Source: Microlunatus phosphovorus NM-1 (GTDB lineage: Bacteria > Actinomycetota > Actinomycetes > Propionibacteriales > Propionibacteriaceae). From it: a DNA stretch of 64,000 nucleotides. The first letter of the stretch is position 1, and each line of letters begins with the position of its first letter. Below the pieces are notes generated by a model, which saw nothing but the letters and a program-made list of their open reading frames with translations, had not been told where the DNA came from and ran no database searches. The position numbers were made by a program, and so were the translations under genes. The stretch spans positions 434,001 through 498,000 of the forward strand of contig NC_015635.1 in NCBI RefSeq assembly GCF_000270245.1, written 5' to 3'. Below are positions 49,531 to 57,631 of this stretch, piece by piece.

Positions 49531-50412
49531 CTACCAGGCGTACGCGGCGACCTCTCCCAACAGCGCCTCGCTGTCGACCTCCAGACCGCGCGAGGTGAAC
49601 CAGGTCGCGATGTTGCGGCAGTCGCGGGCCAAGAAGTCCATGCCCTGAGGATTGCCGATGAGGTCGACGGCTTGCGGCAGATCGATGATCACCACCCGGT
49701 CCCCGGTGGCCAGCACGTTGAACGCGGACAGGTCGCCGTGAGCCAGTCTCATTGAGGCCATCGTGCACATGGCGGCCCGTAGCTGATCGAAGTAGACCTC
49801 GAGCAGGTTGCGCGACGGTCGGCATTGGGCCAGCCGAGGCGCGCCCGCTCCTTCGGCGTCGGTGATGAACTCCATCAAGATCTCGGTCCCGTCCAACTGC
49901 ACGGGATAGGGCACCGGCAGTCCGGCCGACCAGAGATCACACAGGTAGGAGAACTCGGCCTGCGCCCAGTGACCGGCCTCGACCTGACGGCCCCAGTGGC
50001 TGCCTTTGGCGACGGCTCGCCGGTCACGGCTGTTGCGGATCTTGCGGCCCTCGGTGTAGCCGCTGTCGCGGTGGAACAGCCGATGGTCGGTCGACCGATA
50101 ACGCTTGGCGGCCATGATCACCGATTGGTCGTCGGTGGCCCGTTCGACCAGCGCGACATCGGCTTCCTTGCCGGTCTTGAGGATGCCGAGCTCGGTGTCG
50201 ATGGCCGCATCGGCGGTGATCACCCAATCGGGCCACGGTTCGGGTCCCGCGGAGATGCCGATGGCATCCCAGGTCGACCAGCGCTGCCCCGCTGGCAGTT
50301 CGTCAGCGACGGGTACGAAGGGGACGGGTGGCGGGGTGAAACTAGCGGCGGTGGGTGGCGGGGTGAAACTAGCGGCGACGTCGTCCGACGTCGAAGGAAA
50401 GAGTGCAGACAT
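49531..50412 (-). CDS. RIO1-type serine protein kinase
   Basis: The 293-aa protein has the RIO kinase fold: ILKTGKEADVALVERATDDQ as nucleotide loop near residue 90, MAAKRYRS with the ATP-binding Lys, the RIO insert TEGRKIRNSRDRRAVAKGS, the catalytic loop RLAHGDLSAFNVL (HGD...N) near 230 and the metal Asp in VVIIDLPQAV. RIO kinases are ATP-dependent and associated with ribosome maturation in other domains; bacterial roles are unclear. ATG 50412 is preferred, preceded by TTGGGAG. Its N-terminal ~35 residues contain a duplicated ASFTPPP motif that is encoded by a tandem repeat. Confidence 0.88.
   Translation of the reverse strand: MSALFPSTSDDVAASFTPPPTAASFTPPPVPFVPVADELPAGQRWSTWDAIGISAGPEPWPDWVITADAAIDTELGILKTGKEADVALVERATDDQSVIMAAKRYRSTDHRLFHRDSGYTEGRKIRNSRDRRAVAKGSHWGRQVEAGHWAQAEFSYLCDLWSAGLPVPYPVQLDGTEILMEFITDAEGAGAPRLAQCRPSRNLLEVYFDQLRAAMCTMASMRLAHGDLSAFNVLATGDRVVIIDLPQAVDLIGNPQGMDFLARDCRNIATWFTSRGLEVDSEALLGEVAAYAW
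50326..50377. repeat. Two-copy 27-bp tandem repeat in the RIO kinase N-terminus
   Basis: The same 25-bp sequence, starting GGGTGGCGGGGTGAAACTAG, occurs at 50326-50350 and 50353-50377 (period 27 bp, nine codons). It encodes ASFTPPPTA-ASFTPPPVP. The unit preserves the frame, so it may vary in copy number between strains. Confidence 0.6.
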
Positions 50413-50719
50413 GAGTGGTGATGACTCCCAAGGAGAGGGTGGACGAGGGCGCGTGGCACGCCCGGACAGTGGTGGACACCTCAACGCCTCCTCTGCTCCC
50501 TGGGGGTCGGCTCATCCGACCAGGTGAATCACAACTGTGCAGAAACACAACTAGGACATGCAAGTTGTTTTCCGTTCACCACAAGGGTGGCGGTACGTTG
50601 AACTCACTTCGCTCGGCATGACTCCACAAAGGCGGCGATCCCGCGAATGGAGGCGGCGGCGCCGACCGCCAGACATGGGTGGACGCAACTCCTGCGTCCC
50701 ACGATGAGAGGACGGATGC
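50413..50719. other. 307-bp divergent regulatory gap between RIO kinase and 2-oxoacid dehydrogenase
   Basis: No gene is supported. Around 50525-50610 the sequence is less G+C-rich and includes ACAACT/AGTTGT and a GTTCA...TGAAC dyad enclosing CCACAAGGGTGG. Both RIO kinase and E1alpha must be transcribed from here. I cannot assign -35/-10 boxes with confidence. Confidence 0.35.
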
Positions 50720-51844
50720 GTGGGCAATGAGGACCCCGAACTCGTTCAGCTGCTGACTCCTGAGGGGGTCCGGGTCGATCATCCGGACTATGCCTTCACC
50801 GGAGACGACGAGCAGATCAAGGGTTTCTACCGCGACATGGTGATGACCCGCAGACTGGACGCGGAGGCGACCGCACTGCAACGGCAAGGCGAGCTCGGTC
50901 TGTGGGCTTCCTGTCTGGGGCAGGAAGGCGCTCAGATCGGCTCCGGACGTGCGATGAACGGCCAGGACTACGTGTTCCCGACCTACCGGGAACATGGTGT
51001 GGCCTGGACACTGGGCGTCGACCCGTTGAAGCTGCTCGGTCTGTTCCGTGGTGTCGACCTGGGTGGCTGGGACTCCCTGGCGACCCGCTTCCATCTCTAC
51101 ACGATCGTGATCGGCGCGCAGGCGTTGCATGCGACCGGATATGCGATGGGCATCGAACGCGATGGCCAGGTCGGCACCGGAGATCCCGATCGCGATGCTG
51201 CAGTGATCGGCTATTTCGGCGATGGTGCGACCAGCCAGGGCGACGTCAACGAGGCGTTCATCTTCGCCTCCTCCTACAACGCGCCGATCGTGTTCTTCTG
51301 TCAGAACAACCAGTGGGCCATTTCCGAGCCGATCGAGCGGCAATCCCGCATTCCGCTCTATCGCCGAGCGTCGGGATTCGGCTTTCCGGGGGTGCGGGTC
51401 GACGGCAATGACGTGCTCGCCGTGCACGCGGTCACCAGTCGGGCGTTGGAGCGAGCCCGGTCCGGCAACGGCCCGACCTTCATCGAGGCCTACACCTATC
51501 GGATGGGTGCCCACACAACCTCCGATGATCCGTCGAAGTATCGGCTCGCCGATGAGCTGGAGCACTGGCGGCTGAAGGATCCGATCGCTCGGGTCCGCGC
51601 CCACCTGACCCGTACTGGCGCCGCCGACGATGCTTTCTTCGCCGACGTGGAGGCCGAAGCCGACGAGTTGGCCAAGCGGATCCGTACCGGCTTGTTGACG
51701 CTGCCGGACCCGGATCTGGTGCAGCTGTTCGACAACGTGTATGTCGAGCAGACCCCGTACGTGGCCGAGCAGCAGCGCTGGTATGCCGACTACCTGGCGA
51801 GCTTCGAGAACAGTGACGACGATGTCGCGACGGGGAGGCAGTGA
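50720..51844 (+). CDS. bkdA: 2-oxoacid (branched-chain/pyruvate) dehydrogenase E1 alpha subunit
   Basis: The 374-aa protein is a thiamine-diphosphate E1alpha. GEGLGLWASCLGQEGAQIGS-like region (GELGLWASCLGQEG) lies near 57, the ThDP-binding GDGATSQGDVNEAFIFASS near 165, followed by NNQWAISEPI, and FIEAYTYRMGAHTTSDDPSK with the catalytic/phosphorylation-loop His near 265. With E1beta it decarboxylates a 2-oxoacid and transfers the acyl group to E2. The E1alpha-E1beta-E2 order matches mycobacterial bkdABC, formerly called pdhABC, and motifs alone cannot separate branched-chain from pyruvate substrates. GTG 50720 is used; GAGAGGA is about 9 nt upstream. No E3 gene is adjacent. Confidence 0.88.
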   Translation: MGNEDPELVQLLTPEGVRVDHPDYAFTGDDEQIKGFYRDMVMTRRLDAEATALQRQGELGLWASCLGQEGAQIGSGRAMNGQDYVFPTYREHGVAWTLGVDPLKLLGLFRGVDLGGWDSLATRFHLYTIVIGAQALHATGYAMGIERDGQVGTGDPDRDAAVIGYFGDGATSQGDVNEAFIFASSYNAPIVFFCQNNQWAISEPIERQSRIPLYRRASGFGFPGVRVDGNDVLAVHAVTSRALERARSGNGPTFIEAYTYRMGAHTTSDDPSKYRLADELEHWRLKDPIARVRAHLTRTGAADDAFFADVEAEADELAKRIRTGLLTLPDPDLVQLFDNVYVEQTPYVAEQQRWYADYLASFENSDDDVATGRQ

Positions 51845-52836
51845 TGGCGGCCGAGGGCAAGACCAGCAAGATCACCCTGGCCAGGGCGCTCAACGCTGGG
51901 CTGCGGCGGGCGCTGGAGGCCGATCCGAAGGTGTTGCTGGCCGGCGAGGACATCGGCAAGCTGGGCGGGGTCTTCCGGGTGACCGAAGGGCTGCAGAAGG
52001 ATTTCGGGGAGCATCGGGTCATCGACTCGCCATTGGCCGAGTCCGGCATCATCGGCACCGCGGTCGGTCTGGCGCTGCGCGGCTATCGGCCAGTGTGTGA
52101 GATCCAGTTCGACGGTTTCGTCTATCCGGCCTTCGACCAGATCGTCAGTCAGGTCGCGAAGATGCACAATCGGTCGGCCGGTCGGCTGAAGATGCCGATA
52201 GTGATCCGCATTCCGTCCGGCGGTGGAATCGGCGCGGTCGAGCATCACAGCGAGTCGCCGGAGACCTATTTCGCACATACCCCCGGGCTCAAAGTGGTGA
52301 TCTGCTCGAATCCGGTGGATGCGTACTGGATGATTCAGCAGGCCATTGCCTCCGACGATCCAGTGATCTTCTTCGAGCCCAAGCGTCGCTATCACGAGAA
52401 GGCGGAACTGGACGTTTCCATCCCGCCGATCCCTTTGCACAGTGCGCGAGTCGTCCGGTCGGGCGAGGATGCCACGCTGCTCTGCTGGGGCCCGATGGTG
52501 AAGACCTGTCTCGATGCCGCCGGGGCTGCGGCGAGCGAGGGACGCTCGCTCGAGGTGATCGACCTGCGCACGCTGTCGCCGATCGACACCGCCACGATCG
52601 TCGCGTCGGTACGCAAGACCGGACATGCCGTGGTCGTGCACGAGGCGCCGGTCAACCTCGGGCTGGGAGCCGAGGTCGCGGCTCGGGTCACCGAGCAGTG
52701 CTTCTATTCGTTGGAGGCGCCGGTGCTGCGGGTCGGCGGGTTCGACATCCCGTATCCACCGAGCAGGGTCGAGGAAGACTATCTGCCAGATCTGGACCGG
52801 GTGCTCGACGCCGTCGACCGGTCCCTGGCTTACTGA
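51844..52836 (+). CDS. bkdB: 2-oxoacid dehydrogenase E1 beta subunit
   Basis: The 330-aa protein has the E1beta layout: LNAGLRRALEADPKVLLAGE, DIGKLGGVFRVTEGLQKDFG, the ESGIIGTAVGLALRGYRPV segment, and PIVIRIPSGGGIGAVEHHSE with the active-site His pair. The C-terminal transketolase domain has VIDLRTLSPIDTATIVASVR. It forms the heterotetramer with E1alpha. ATG 51844 shares its A with the E1alpha stop (TGATG), so the two are translationally coupled. It is followed 17 bp later by E2. Substrate ambiguity is as for E1alpha. Confidence 0.9.
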   Translation: MAAEGKTSKITLARALNAGLRRALEADPKVLLAGEDIGKLGGVFRVTEGLQKDFGEHRVIDSPLAESGIIGTAVGLALRGYRPVCEIQFDGFVYPAFDQIVSQVAKMHNRSAGRLKMPIVIRIPSGGGIGAVEHHSESPETYFAHTPGLKVVICSNPVDAYWMIQQAIASDDPVIFFEPKRRYHEKAELDVSIPPIPLHSARVVRSGEDATLLCWGPMVKTCLDAAGAAASEGRSLEVIDLRTLSPIDTATIVASVRKTGHAVVVHEAPVNLGLGAEVAARVTEQCFYSLEAPVLRVGGFDIPYPPSRVEEDYLPDLDRVLDAVDRSLAY

Positions 52837-52853
52837 GGCTCGGAGGGAGAGGC

Positions 52854-54290
52854 ATGGCGATCAAGGAGTTCCGGCTGCCCGATCCGGGCGAAGGGCTGGT
52901 CGAGGCCGACATCGTCACCTGGCGGGTCGCCGTCGGTGACCAGGTCAAGATCAACGACATCCTGGTGGAGATCGAGACCAGCAAGTCGCTGGTCGAGCTG
53001 CCGAGTCCGTACGAGGGCACAGTCACCGGTCTGCTGGTGAGCGAAGGCGACACGGTCGACGTCGGCGTACCGATCATCGCCATCGACGACGGCGTGGCGG
53101 CGCCCAGCGCTCCGGCTGCTCCGGCGGAGGCAGCGGATGGTGACCGGGTCGCGAACCTGGTCGGCTACGGGCCGAAGCAGACCGACAGCAGGCGCCGACC
53201 GCGCAAGGGTGCTGCCGGTGGCCCGGAAGCCGAGACACACGAGCAGGTCAACAGCACGTTCGCAGTCAGCGCGCCGGTCTCCAGGCGTGCGGATGAGCGG
53301 GAGCCGCTGCAGTCGACGGCCGCGCAGTCGCACGGTGGTCCGCTGCCGCAGCCAGGTCCGGCTGCCGCCGAGACGTCTCCGCCGTCGACCGGTCCGGTGC
53401 TCGCCAAACCGCCGGTACGCAAGCTGGCCCGCGACCTGGGCATCGATCTGGCCGCCGTCGCCGGAACCGGTTCGGGCGGCGTGATCACTCGCGCCGACGT
53501 CGAGGCGGCGGCTGCTGCTCCGGCCGCCGAGGTCGTTGCTGGGCCATCGTTCGCGGCACCGCCGGTCTCCGCGGCCGCCGAGGACCAGCGGATTCCGATC
53601 AAGGGTGTCCGCAAGGCGATGGCGGCCGCGATGGTGCAGTCGGCGTTCACCGCACCGCATGTCACGGTCTGGGTGGAGACCGATGTCACCGCCACCATGG
53701 ACCTGGTGCAGGCCATCCGGGCCCGTCGTGACTTCGCCGAGGTCAAGGTCTCGCCGCTGCTGATCGTCGCCAAGGCGGTGCTGATCGCGCTGAAGCGCAA
53801 TCCCGCGCTCAACTCATCGTGGGACGAGGTTGCCCAGGAGATTGTCCTCAAGGCCGGGGTGAACCTGGGGATCGCCGCCGCCACGCCGCGCGGGCTGATC
53901 GTGCCCAACATCAAGAACGCCGATCGGCTGAGCTTGCTGGAGTTGGCGCAGGCGTTCGCGGCCTTGATCAGTTCGGCTCGATCTGGCAAGACCACGCCCG
54001 AGGAGATGGCCCGCGGCAGCTTCACGATCACCAACATCGGCGTGTTCGGGGTCGATGGTGGCCTGCCGATCCTCAACCCGGGCGAGGCCGGGATCCTGGC
54101 CGTCGGTCAGATCGTCCGCAAGCCGTGGGTGGTCGGTTCCGGCGACGACGAGCGGATCGAACCGCGTTGGGTGACCACGATCGGACTGTCCTTCGACCAC
54201 CGCCTCGCCGATGGCCAGCAGGGCTCGACCTTCCTGGCCGACGTTGCGGCGATCCTGGCCGACCCAGGCATGGCACTGGTCTTGTCCTGA
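52854..54290 (+). CDS. bkdC: Dihydrolipoamide acyltransferase E2
   Basis: The 478-aa protein holds an N-terminal lipoyl domain with the modified Lys in IEIETSKSLVELPSPYEG (near residue 43). A long Ala/Pro-rich linker follows. The peripheral-subunit-binding domain is VRKLARDLGIDLAAVAGTG near 195, and the catalytic acyltransferase domain carries PIKGVRKAMAAAMVQSAFT and the active-site LSFDHRLADGQQ near 455. It forms the multimeric core and transfers acyl groups to CoA. GGAGGGAGA lies 5 nt before ATG 52854. It ends the three-gene operon without an E3 gene. Confidence 0.92.
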   Translation: MAIKEFRLPDPGEGLVEADIVTWRVAVGDQVKINDILVEIETSKSLVELPSPYEGTVTGLLVSEGDTVDVGVPIIAIDDGVAAPSAPAAPAEAADGDRVANLVGYGPKQTDSRRRPRKGAAGGPEAETHEQVNSTFAVSAPVSRRADEREPLQSTAAQSHGGPLPQPGPAAAETSPPSTGPVLAKPPVRKLARDLGIDLAAVAGTGSGGVITRADVEAAAAAPAAEVVAGPSFAAPPVSAAAEDQRIPIKGVRKAMAAAMVQSAFTAPHVTVWVETDVTATMDLVQAIRARRDFAEVKVSPLLIVAKAVLIALKRNPALNSSWDEVAQEIVLKAGVNLGIAAATPRGLIVPNIKNADRLSLLELAQAFAALISSARSGKTTPEEMARGSFTITNIGVFGVDGGLPILNPGEAGILAVGQIVRKPWVVGSGDDERIEPRWVTTIGLSFDHRLADGQQGSTFLADVAAILADPGMALVLS

Positions 54291-54371
54291 GCAGACCAGT
54301 TCGGCTGGTGGGTCGGACCAATCGTGCTGGTGGGCGTCGGAAACCCGTGATGAAGCACACCGTCGAAACTA

Positions 54372-54399
54372 TTGCCAGATATCTGCAACGTTCTAGACT
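54372..54399 (+). promoter_or_regulatory. Promoter of the 56-aa protein gene
   Basis: TTGCCA (54372-54377) and TAGACT (54394-54399) are separated by 16 bp, a reasonable promoter. Transcription from near 54406 would give a leader of about 70 nt containing the SD-masking hairpin. Confidence 0.5.
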
Positions 54400-54441
54400 A
54401 GTTATCGACAGCCCAGTAGAAGTGGCTGTCAGGCAATGGCG

Positions 54442-54466
54442 CCTCCATACGACATCTCTATGGAGG
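54442..54466 (+). promoter_or_regulatory. Leader hairpin masking the ribosome-binding site
   Basis: CCTCCATA (54442-54449) and TATGGAGG (54459-54466) form a perfect 8-bp stem with a 9-nt loop. The right arm contains GGAGG of the SD sequence GGAGGAG, 6 nt before ATG 54475. Folding would hide the SD, so translation could depend on temperature, a ligand, a protein or translation of an upstream frame from ATG 54436. Confidence 0.55.
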
Positions 54467-54474
54467 AGATAAAC

Positions 54475-54645
54475 ATGATGGAATCGATCGCCACTCCGCC
54501 GTTCCAATCGGCGAAGTCGTTGTTCCGGGACGGCCGGACGCGGCGCACCAACTCCCGTCACGGCGTAAAGCCGGTACGCGGTCAGGTGGACGACAACACC
54601 AAGGCGCTGCGCGGCATGCTCCGCGTGCAGACCTTCACCTACTGA
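54475..54645 (+). CDS. 56-aa basic protein of unknown function
   Basis: This frame reads MMESIATPPFQSAKSLFRDG at the start and RTRRTNSRHGVKPVRGQVDD in the middle, ending GMLRVQTFTY. It is rich in Arg and Lys, has no signal peptide and no cysteines. Its reality is supported by a promoter with good spacing (54372-54399), an excellent SD 6 nt before the ATG, and a strong terminator directly after it. It lies alone between the bkd operon and the oxidoreductase pair. I recognise no family. A second ATG directly follows at 54478. Confidence 0.6.
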   Translation: MMESIATPPFQSAKSLFRDGRTRRTNSRHGVKPVRGQVDDNTKALRGMLRVQTFTY

Positions 54646-54681
54646 TCAGAACTGAATCGGAGCTGACTGTTAGCTGACCGA

Positions 54682-54721
54682 CGGCCCCGACTGGCCCCCT
54701 TGCGGGTGCCGGTCGGGGCCG
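54682..54721 (+). terminator. Terminator-type hairpin after the 56-aa gene
   Basis: CGGCCCCGAC (54682-54691) pairs with GTCGGGGCCG (54712-54721), followed by CCTCATTGTTT. A strong 10-bp GC stem with a weak T-rich tail, 36 bp after the stop codon. Confidence 0.65.
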
Positions 54722-54783
54722 CCTCATTGTTTGGACATTTGGACAAGAGTTAGCATGAGCCCTCGGACCTGAGGAGGGCGAGC

Positions 54784-55770
54784 GTGGTCGTACGTATCGG
54801 AGTCATCGGCACGGGCAACATGGGTGCCGATCACATCCGCAATCTGCAACGTTTCGTGGCCGGCGCTGCAGTCACGGTGGTCGCGGACTACGACCAAGCC
54901 ACCGCTGAAGCGGTCGCCGCTGAGTCGGGAGCCCGAGTGGCCGAGAACGGGCACGCGCTGATCGCTGATCCCGATGTGGACGCGATCATCATCGCGTCGC
55001 ACGACTCCACCCACTACGAGTACGCGATGTCGGCAATCGCCGCAGGCAAGCCGACTTTGTGCGAGAAGCCGCTGGCGCCGACGCTGGCCGAGTGCGAGGA
55101 GATCGTCGCCGCGGAGGCCGCGGCCGGCGGAAACTTGTTGTCGTTGGGTTTCATGCGGCGGTTCGATCCGGGACACACCGAGCTGAAGGCGGCGATCGAT
55201 GCCGGTGTCATCGGCCCGGTGCTACGGATCACTGGGGCCAGCCGCAACGTGGTCAGCTATCCCGGCACGACCTCGGAGTCGATGATCACCAACTCGGTGA
55301 TCCACGAGTTGGACTCGATCCCATGGCTGCTCGGCTCGCCCGTGGTGGAGGCCGCCTGGCTGGCGGGTCGGGCCAGCAGCAAGGTGCCGGCCGGGGTGGC
55401 CGATCCGTCGCTCACCCTGCTGCGGACCGCCGATGGGGTGCTCACCTCGGTCGACATGTATGCCAACGCCGAGTACGGCTATGACCTGCGCTGCGAGGTG
55501 CTCGGGGAGAAGGGAACCCTCTCACTCACTGATCCGGCGTTGGTTGCGGTCGACCTCGGCCTGAAGCGATCGACCAGCTATCCGTTGGACTGGCGGCCGC
55601 GATTCGCTGCCGCGTACCGGTTGGAACTCGGAGCCTGGGTGAGCGCGGTCGCTGCTGGCGCGCCAACGCCATTGGCTACTGCTGTCGATGGACTGGCCGC
55701 CAGCCGGGTCGCGGACGCGGTGCTCACTTCCATGCACGAGAGTGGTCGCTGGGTGACGGTGGCCCGATGA
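54784..55770 (+). CDS. Gfo/Idh/MocA-family oxidoreductase
   Basis: The 328-aa protein begins VVRIGVIGTGNMGADHIRNL, a Rossmann NAD(P) motif. It has the family LCEKPLAPTLAECEEI with the catalytic-type Lys near residue 93, and SLGFMRRFDPGHTELKAAI. It resembles myo-inositol 2-dehydrogenases, and later NSVIHELDSIPWLLG carries the conserved His. Substrate is probably a sugar or cyclitol. The 3' end overlaps the next oxidoreductase gene as ATGA. Start GTG 54784 follows GAGGGCGA. Confidence 0.88.
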   Translation: MVVRIGVIGTGNMGADHIRNLQRFVAGAAVTVVADYDQATAEAVAAESGARVAENGHALIADPDVDAIIIASHDSTHYEYAMSAIAAGKPTLCEKPLAPTLAECEEIVAAEAAAGGNLLSLGFMRRFDPGHTELKAAIDAGVIGPVLRITGASRNVVSYPGTTSESMITNSVIHELDSIPWLLGSPVVEAAWLAGRASSKVPAGVADPSLTLLRTADGVLTSVDMYANAEYGYDLRCEVLGEKGTLSLTDPALVAVDLGLKRSTSYPLDWRPRFAAAYRLELGAWVSAVAAGAPTPLATAVDGLAASRVADAVLTSMHESGRWVTVAR

Positions 55771-56780
55771 GCTTCCCGACCTCGTTGCCGCGGGCTCGGA
55801 CCCTTGACCCGAAGGCTGCGCCGACGCTGCGCTGGGGCGTGCTCGGCACCGGCTGGATCGCCGACCGGTTCGTCGCCTCGCTGCGCAAGCACTCCAGTCA
55901 GCAGGTGGTCGCGGTGGGATCGCGTACCCAGTCCTCGGCCCAGGCCTTCGCCGACCGGCACGGGATCACGGCCGCGTACGGGTCGTACGAAGCGGTGGTG
56001 GGTGCTGCCGACGTCGACGTGGTCTACATCGCGACCCCGCACAATGCGCATCTGCCGAACGCGCTGCTGTCACTCGAGGCCGGCAAGCACACTCTGATCG
56101 AGAAGCCGCTCGGTACCACGGCGGTCGAGGCCCGGCAGATCGCCGCCGCAGCCGAAGAGGCCGGGGTGTTCTGCATGGAGGCGATGTGGACGGCATTCCT
56201 GCCCAAATACGACGTTCTGCGGCAGCTGCTGGCAGATAAGGCGCTCGGGGGACCGCTGAGCGTGGTTGCCGACTTCGGTGAGTGGTTCGCCGACGATCAC
56301 CGGATCATGCGGCCGGAGTTGGCCGGCGGGCCGCTGCTCGACCTGGCGACCTATCTGGTCACCTTTGCGCTGGGAGCGCTCGGTCCGGTCACCGATGTGG
56401 CGGCGCGTGGCCAGTCGGCGCCGAGCGGGGTGCTCGGCCAGGTAGGCGCGCTGCTGACCCACACCGGCGGCACTCAGTCCGTGCTGCACACGACGTTGCG
56501 TGGCAACACCCCGACCACCGCCGTGATCGCCGGCACCGAAGCGTCGCTGGTGGTCGACGGACCGTTCTACCAACCCGGCGGCTTCACCTTGACCTCGGCG
56601 CTGGGCCTGGGTTCGCTGCGCTACGACGAGGAGCCGATCGCCCACGAGGGTCTGCACTTCCAGGCCGCCGAGGTCGCCCGCCGCATCACCGCCGGCGAGA
56701 TGGGTTCCCCACTGCGCCCCCTGGCCGACTCGATAGCCACCCTCGACGTCCTGGACGCGATCGAGTCCGCCTGCCATTGA
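55767..56780 (+). CDS. Gfo/Idh/MocA-family oxidoreductase
   Basis: The 337-aa protein has LRWGVLGTGWIADRFVASL near residue 21, the EKPLGTTAVEARQIAAAA motif near 113, and CMEAMWTAFLPKYDVLRQLL after it. This is a typical Gfo/Idh/MocA dehydrogenase of the dimeric-dihydrodiol/trans-1,2-dihydrobenzene-diol type. GMAGGPLLDLATYLVTFALG-like segment (GGPLLDLATYLVTFALG) carries the conserved Asp. ATGA overlap with the upstream dehydrogenase implies coupled translation, probably of two steps in one sugar or cyclitol pathway. Substrate is unknown. Confidence 0.88.
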   Translation: MSFPTSLPRARTLDPKAAPTLRWGVLGTGWIADRFVASLRKHSSQQVVAVGSRTQSSAQAFADRHGITAAYGSYEAVVGAADVDVVYIATPHNAHLPNALLSLEAGKHTLIEKPLGTTAVEARQIAAAAEEAGVFCMEAMWTAFLPKYDVLRQLLADKALGGPLSVVADFGEWFADDHRIMRPELAGGPLLDLATYLVTFALGALGPVTDVAARGQSAPSGVLGQVGALLTHTGGTQSVLHTTLRGNTPTTAVIAGTEASLVVDGPFYQPGGFTLTSALGLGSLRYDEEPIAHEGLHFQAAEVARRITAGEMGSPLRPLADSIATLDVLDAIESACH

Positions 56781-56814
56781 GGCGGCGCGCGTCGCTGACT
56801 TGGGTCTTTTCCAT

Positions 56815-56871
56815 CGAAAAGGCGCAGTTACAGGTGAAACGGGCCGATTTGGGTGTAATTGCTCCTTCTCG
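56815..56871. repeat. 57-bp palindromic element, copy C
   Basis: Ends CGAAAAGGCG and CTCCTTCTCG, with about 15 of 20 arm positions paired (inner CAGTTACAGG against GTGTAATTG). Shares CAGTTnCAGGT, GGCCGAT-type centre and TGnAATTG with copy B. It lies 35 bp after the oxidoreductase stop and 23 bp before the vapB operator. Confidence 0.65.
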
Positions 56872-56893
56872 ATGGCCAAAGGTGCAGCCGGCC

Positions 56894-56923
56894 ATGAATG
56901 CAAGCACTGGTGCTAGCATTCAT
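56894..56923. promoter_or_regulatory. 30-bp dyad, operator of the VapBC-like pair
   Basis: ATGAATGCAAGCAC and GTGCTAGCATTCAT pair at 13 of 14 positions around a 2-bp centre. The dyad ends 3 bp before the antitoxin ATG at 56927. Ribbon-helix-helix antitoxins of this type repress through such sites. Confidence 0.6.
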
Positions 56924-56926
56924 CAC

Positions 56927-57160
56927 ATGACAGCAGTCCACATCCGCAATGTGCCCGAGGAGACGGTCGCGAGGCTCAAGCAGCGCGCTGCGGCTCGGGG
57001 ACATTCGTTAGAAGCAGAGTTGCGGATCGTGCTCGATGAGGCGGCGCTTGCCCCTCTCGCCAGGAGGCGCCGCAAGATCAACTGGCCGACCTATCGCAGC
57101 GGCGTTGTAGAGCCCTTCGATCGCGCTGACTTCTACCCTGATGAGGACGCAGATGACTGA
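56927..57160 (+). CDS. vapB: FitA/VapB-type ribbon-helix-helix antitoxin
   Basis: This 77-aa protein begins MTAVHIRNVPEETVARLKQR, an N-terminal ribbon-helix-helix DNA-binding motif, and continues AAARGHSLEAELRIVLDEA, as in FitA/StbC antitoxins. The C-terminal part (RSGVVEPFDRADFYPDEDAD) would wrap the PIN toxin. It overlaps the toxin gene by 8 nt (ATGACTGA) and is preceded by a 30-bp operator. The pair is a type II toxin-antitoxin module. Confidence 0.85.
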   Translation: MTAVHIRNVPEETVARLKQRAAARGHSLEAELRIVLDEAALAPLARRRRKINWPTYRSGVVEPFDRADFYPDEDADD

Positions 57161-57584
57161 CCGCGTTCTGCTGGACAGCAATGTCTTGATCGCAGCGATC
57201 GATTCGTCGAGGCAGGGGCATCTGCTGGCGCGGAGTCTGATCGAGTCGGATCCGCGTGCGCTCTCGGTGACGGGACAGAACCTGCGTGAGTTCCTTTCAG
57301 CCCTTACTCGTCCGACGTCTGCCAACGGCTATGGCGCTCCCGGTGATCGCGCGGTGGCTGATTGGGCCGAGATCACCAGCACGATGGAGTTCATGGATGA
57401 GACTCCCGGGTCGCGTCAGTTGCTCACGTCATTCGTGAGCGACGGCAAGGCCACCGGAAAGCAGGTCCACGATGCCAATCTGGTCGCGGTTGCCGTAGAG
57501 CATGGCGCGACGACCCTGATCACCGCGAACCGGTGTCACTTTGAGCGATTCGCGGAGTTCATTGAGGTCGAGGAACTGTTCTGA
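57153..57584 (+). CDS. vapC: PIN-domain toxin (VapC/FitB-type)
   Basis: The 143-aa protein has the PIN acidic residues: RVLLDSNVLIAAID (first Asp) near residue 8, NLREFLSALTRP (Glu) near 45, and VHDANLVAVAVEHGATTLIT (third Asp) near 108 with ANRCHFERF after it. PIN toxins cleave RNA with divalent metal. ATG 57153 is preferred because GAGGACGC lies before it and it overlaps the antitoxin stop; an upstream in-frame ATG is at 57141. All key acidic residues appear intact, so the toxin is probably active when not bound. Confidence 0.88.
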   Translation: MTDRVLLDSNVLIAAIDSSRQGHLLARSLIESDPRALSVTGQNLREFLSALTRPTSANGYGAPGDRAVADWAEITSTMEFMDETPGSRQLLTSFVSDGKATGKQVHDANLVAVAVEHGATTLITANRCHFERFAEFIEVEELF

Positions 57585-57589
57585 TCTCT

Positions 57590-57631
57590 TGTGAGTGAGA
57601 GCGATGGTGCGACCTCGCACCAAATCTCACA
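57590..57631. terminator. Bidirectional terminator-type hairpin after vapC
   Basis: TGGTGCGA (57605-57612) pairs with TCGCACCA (57615-57622), and TGTGAG (57590-57595) with CTCACA (57626-57631), forming a nested stem between convergent vapC and the membrane-protein gene. The stem overlaps the latter's stop. Confidence 0.5.
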
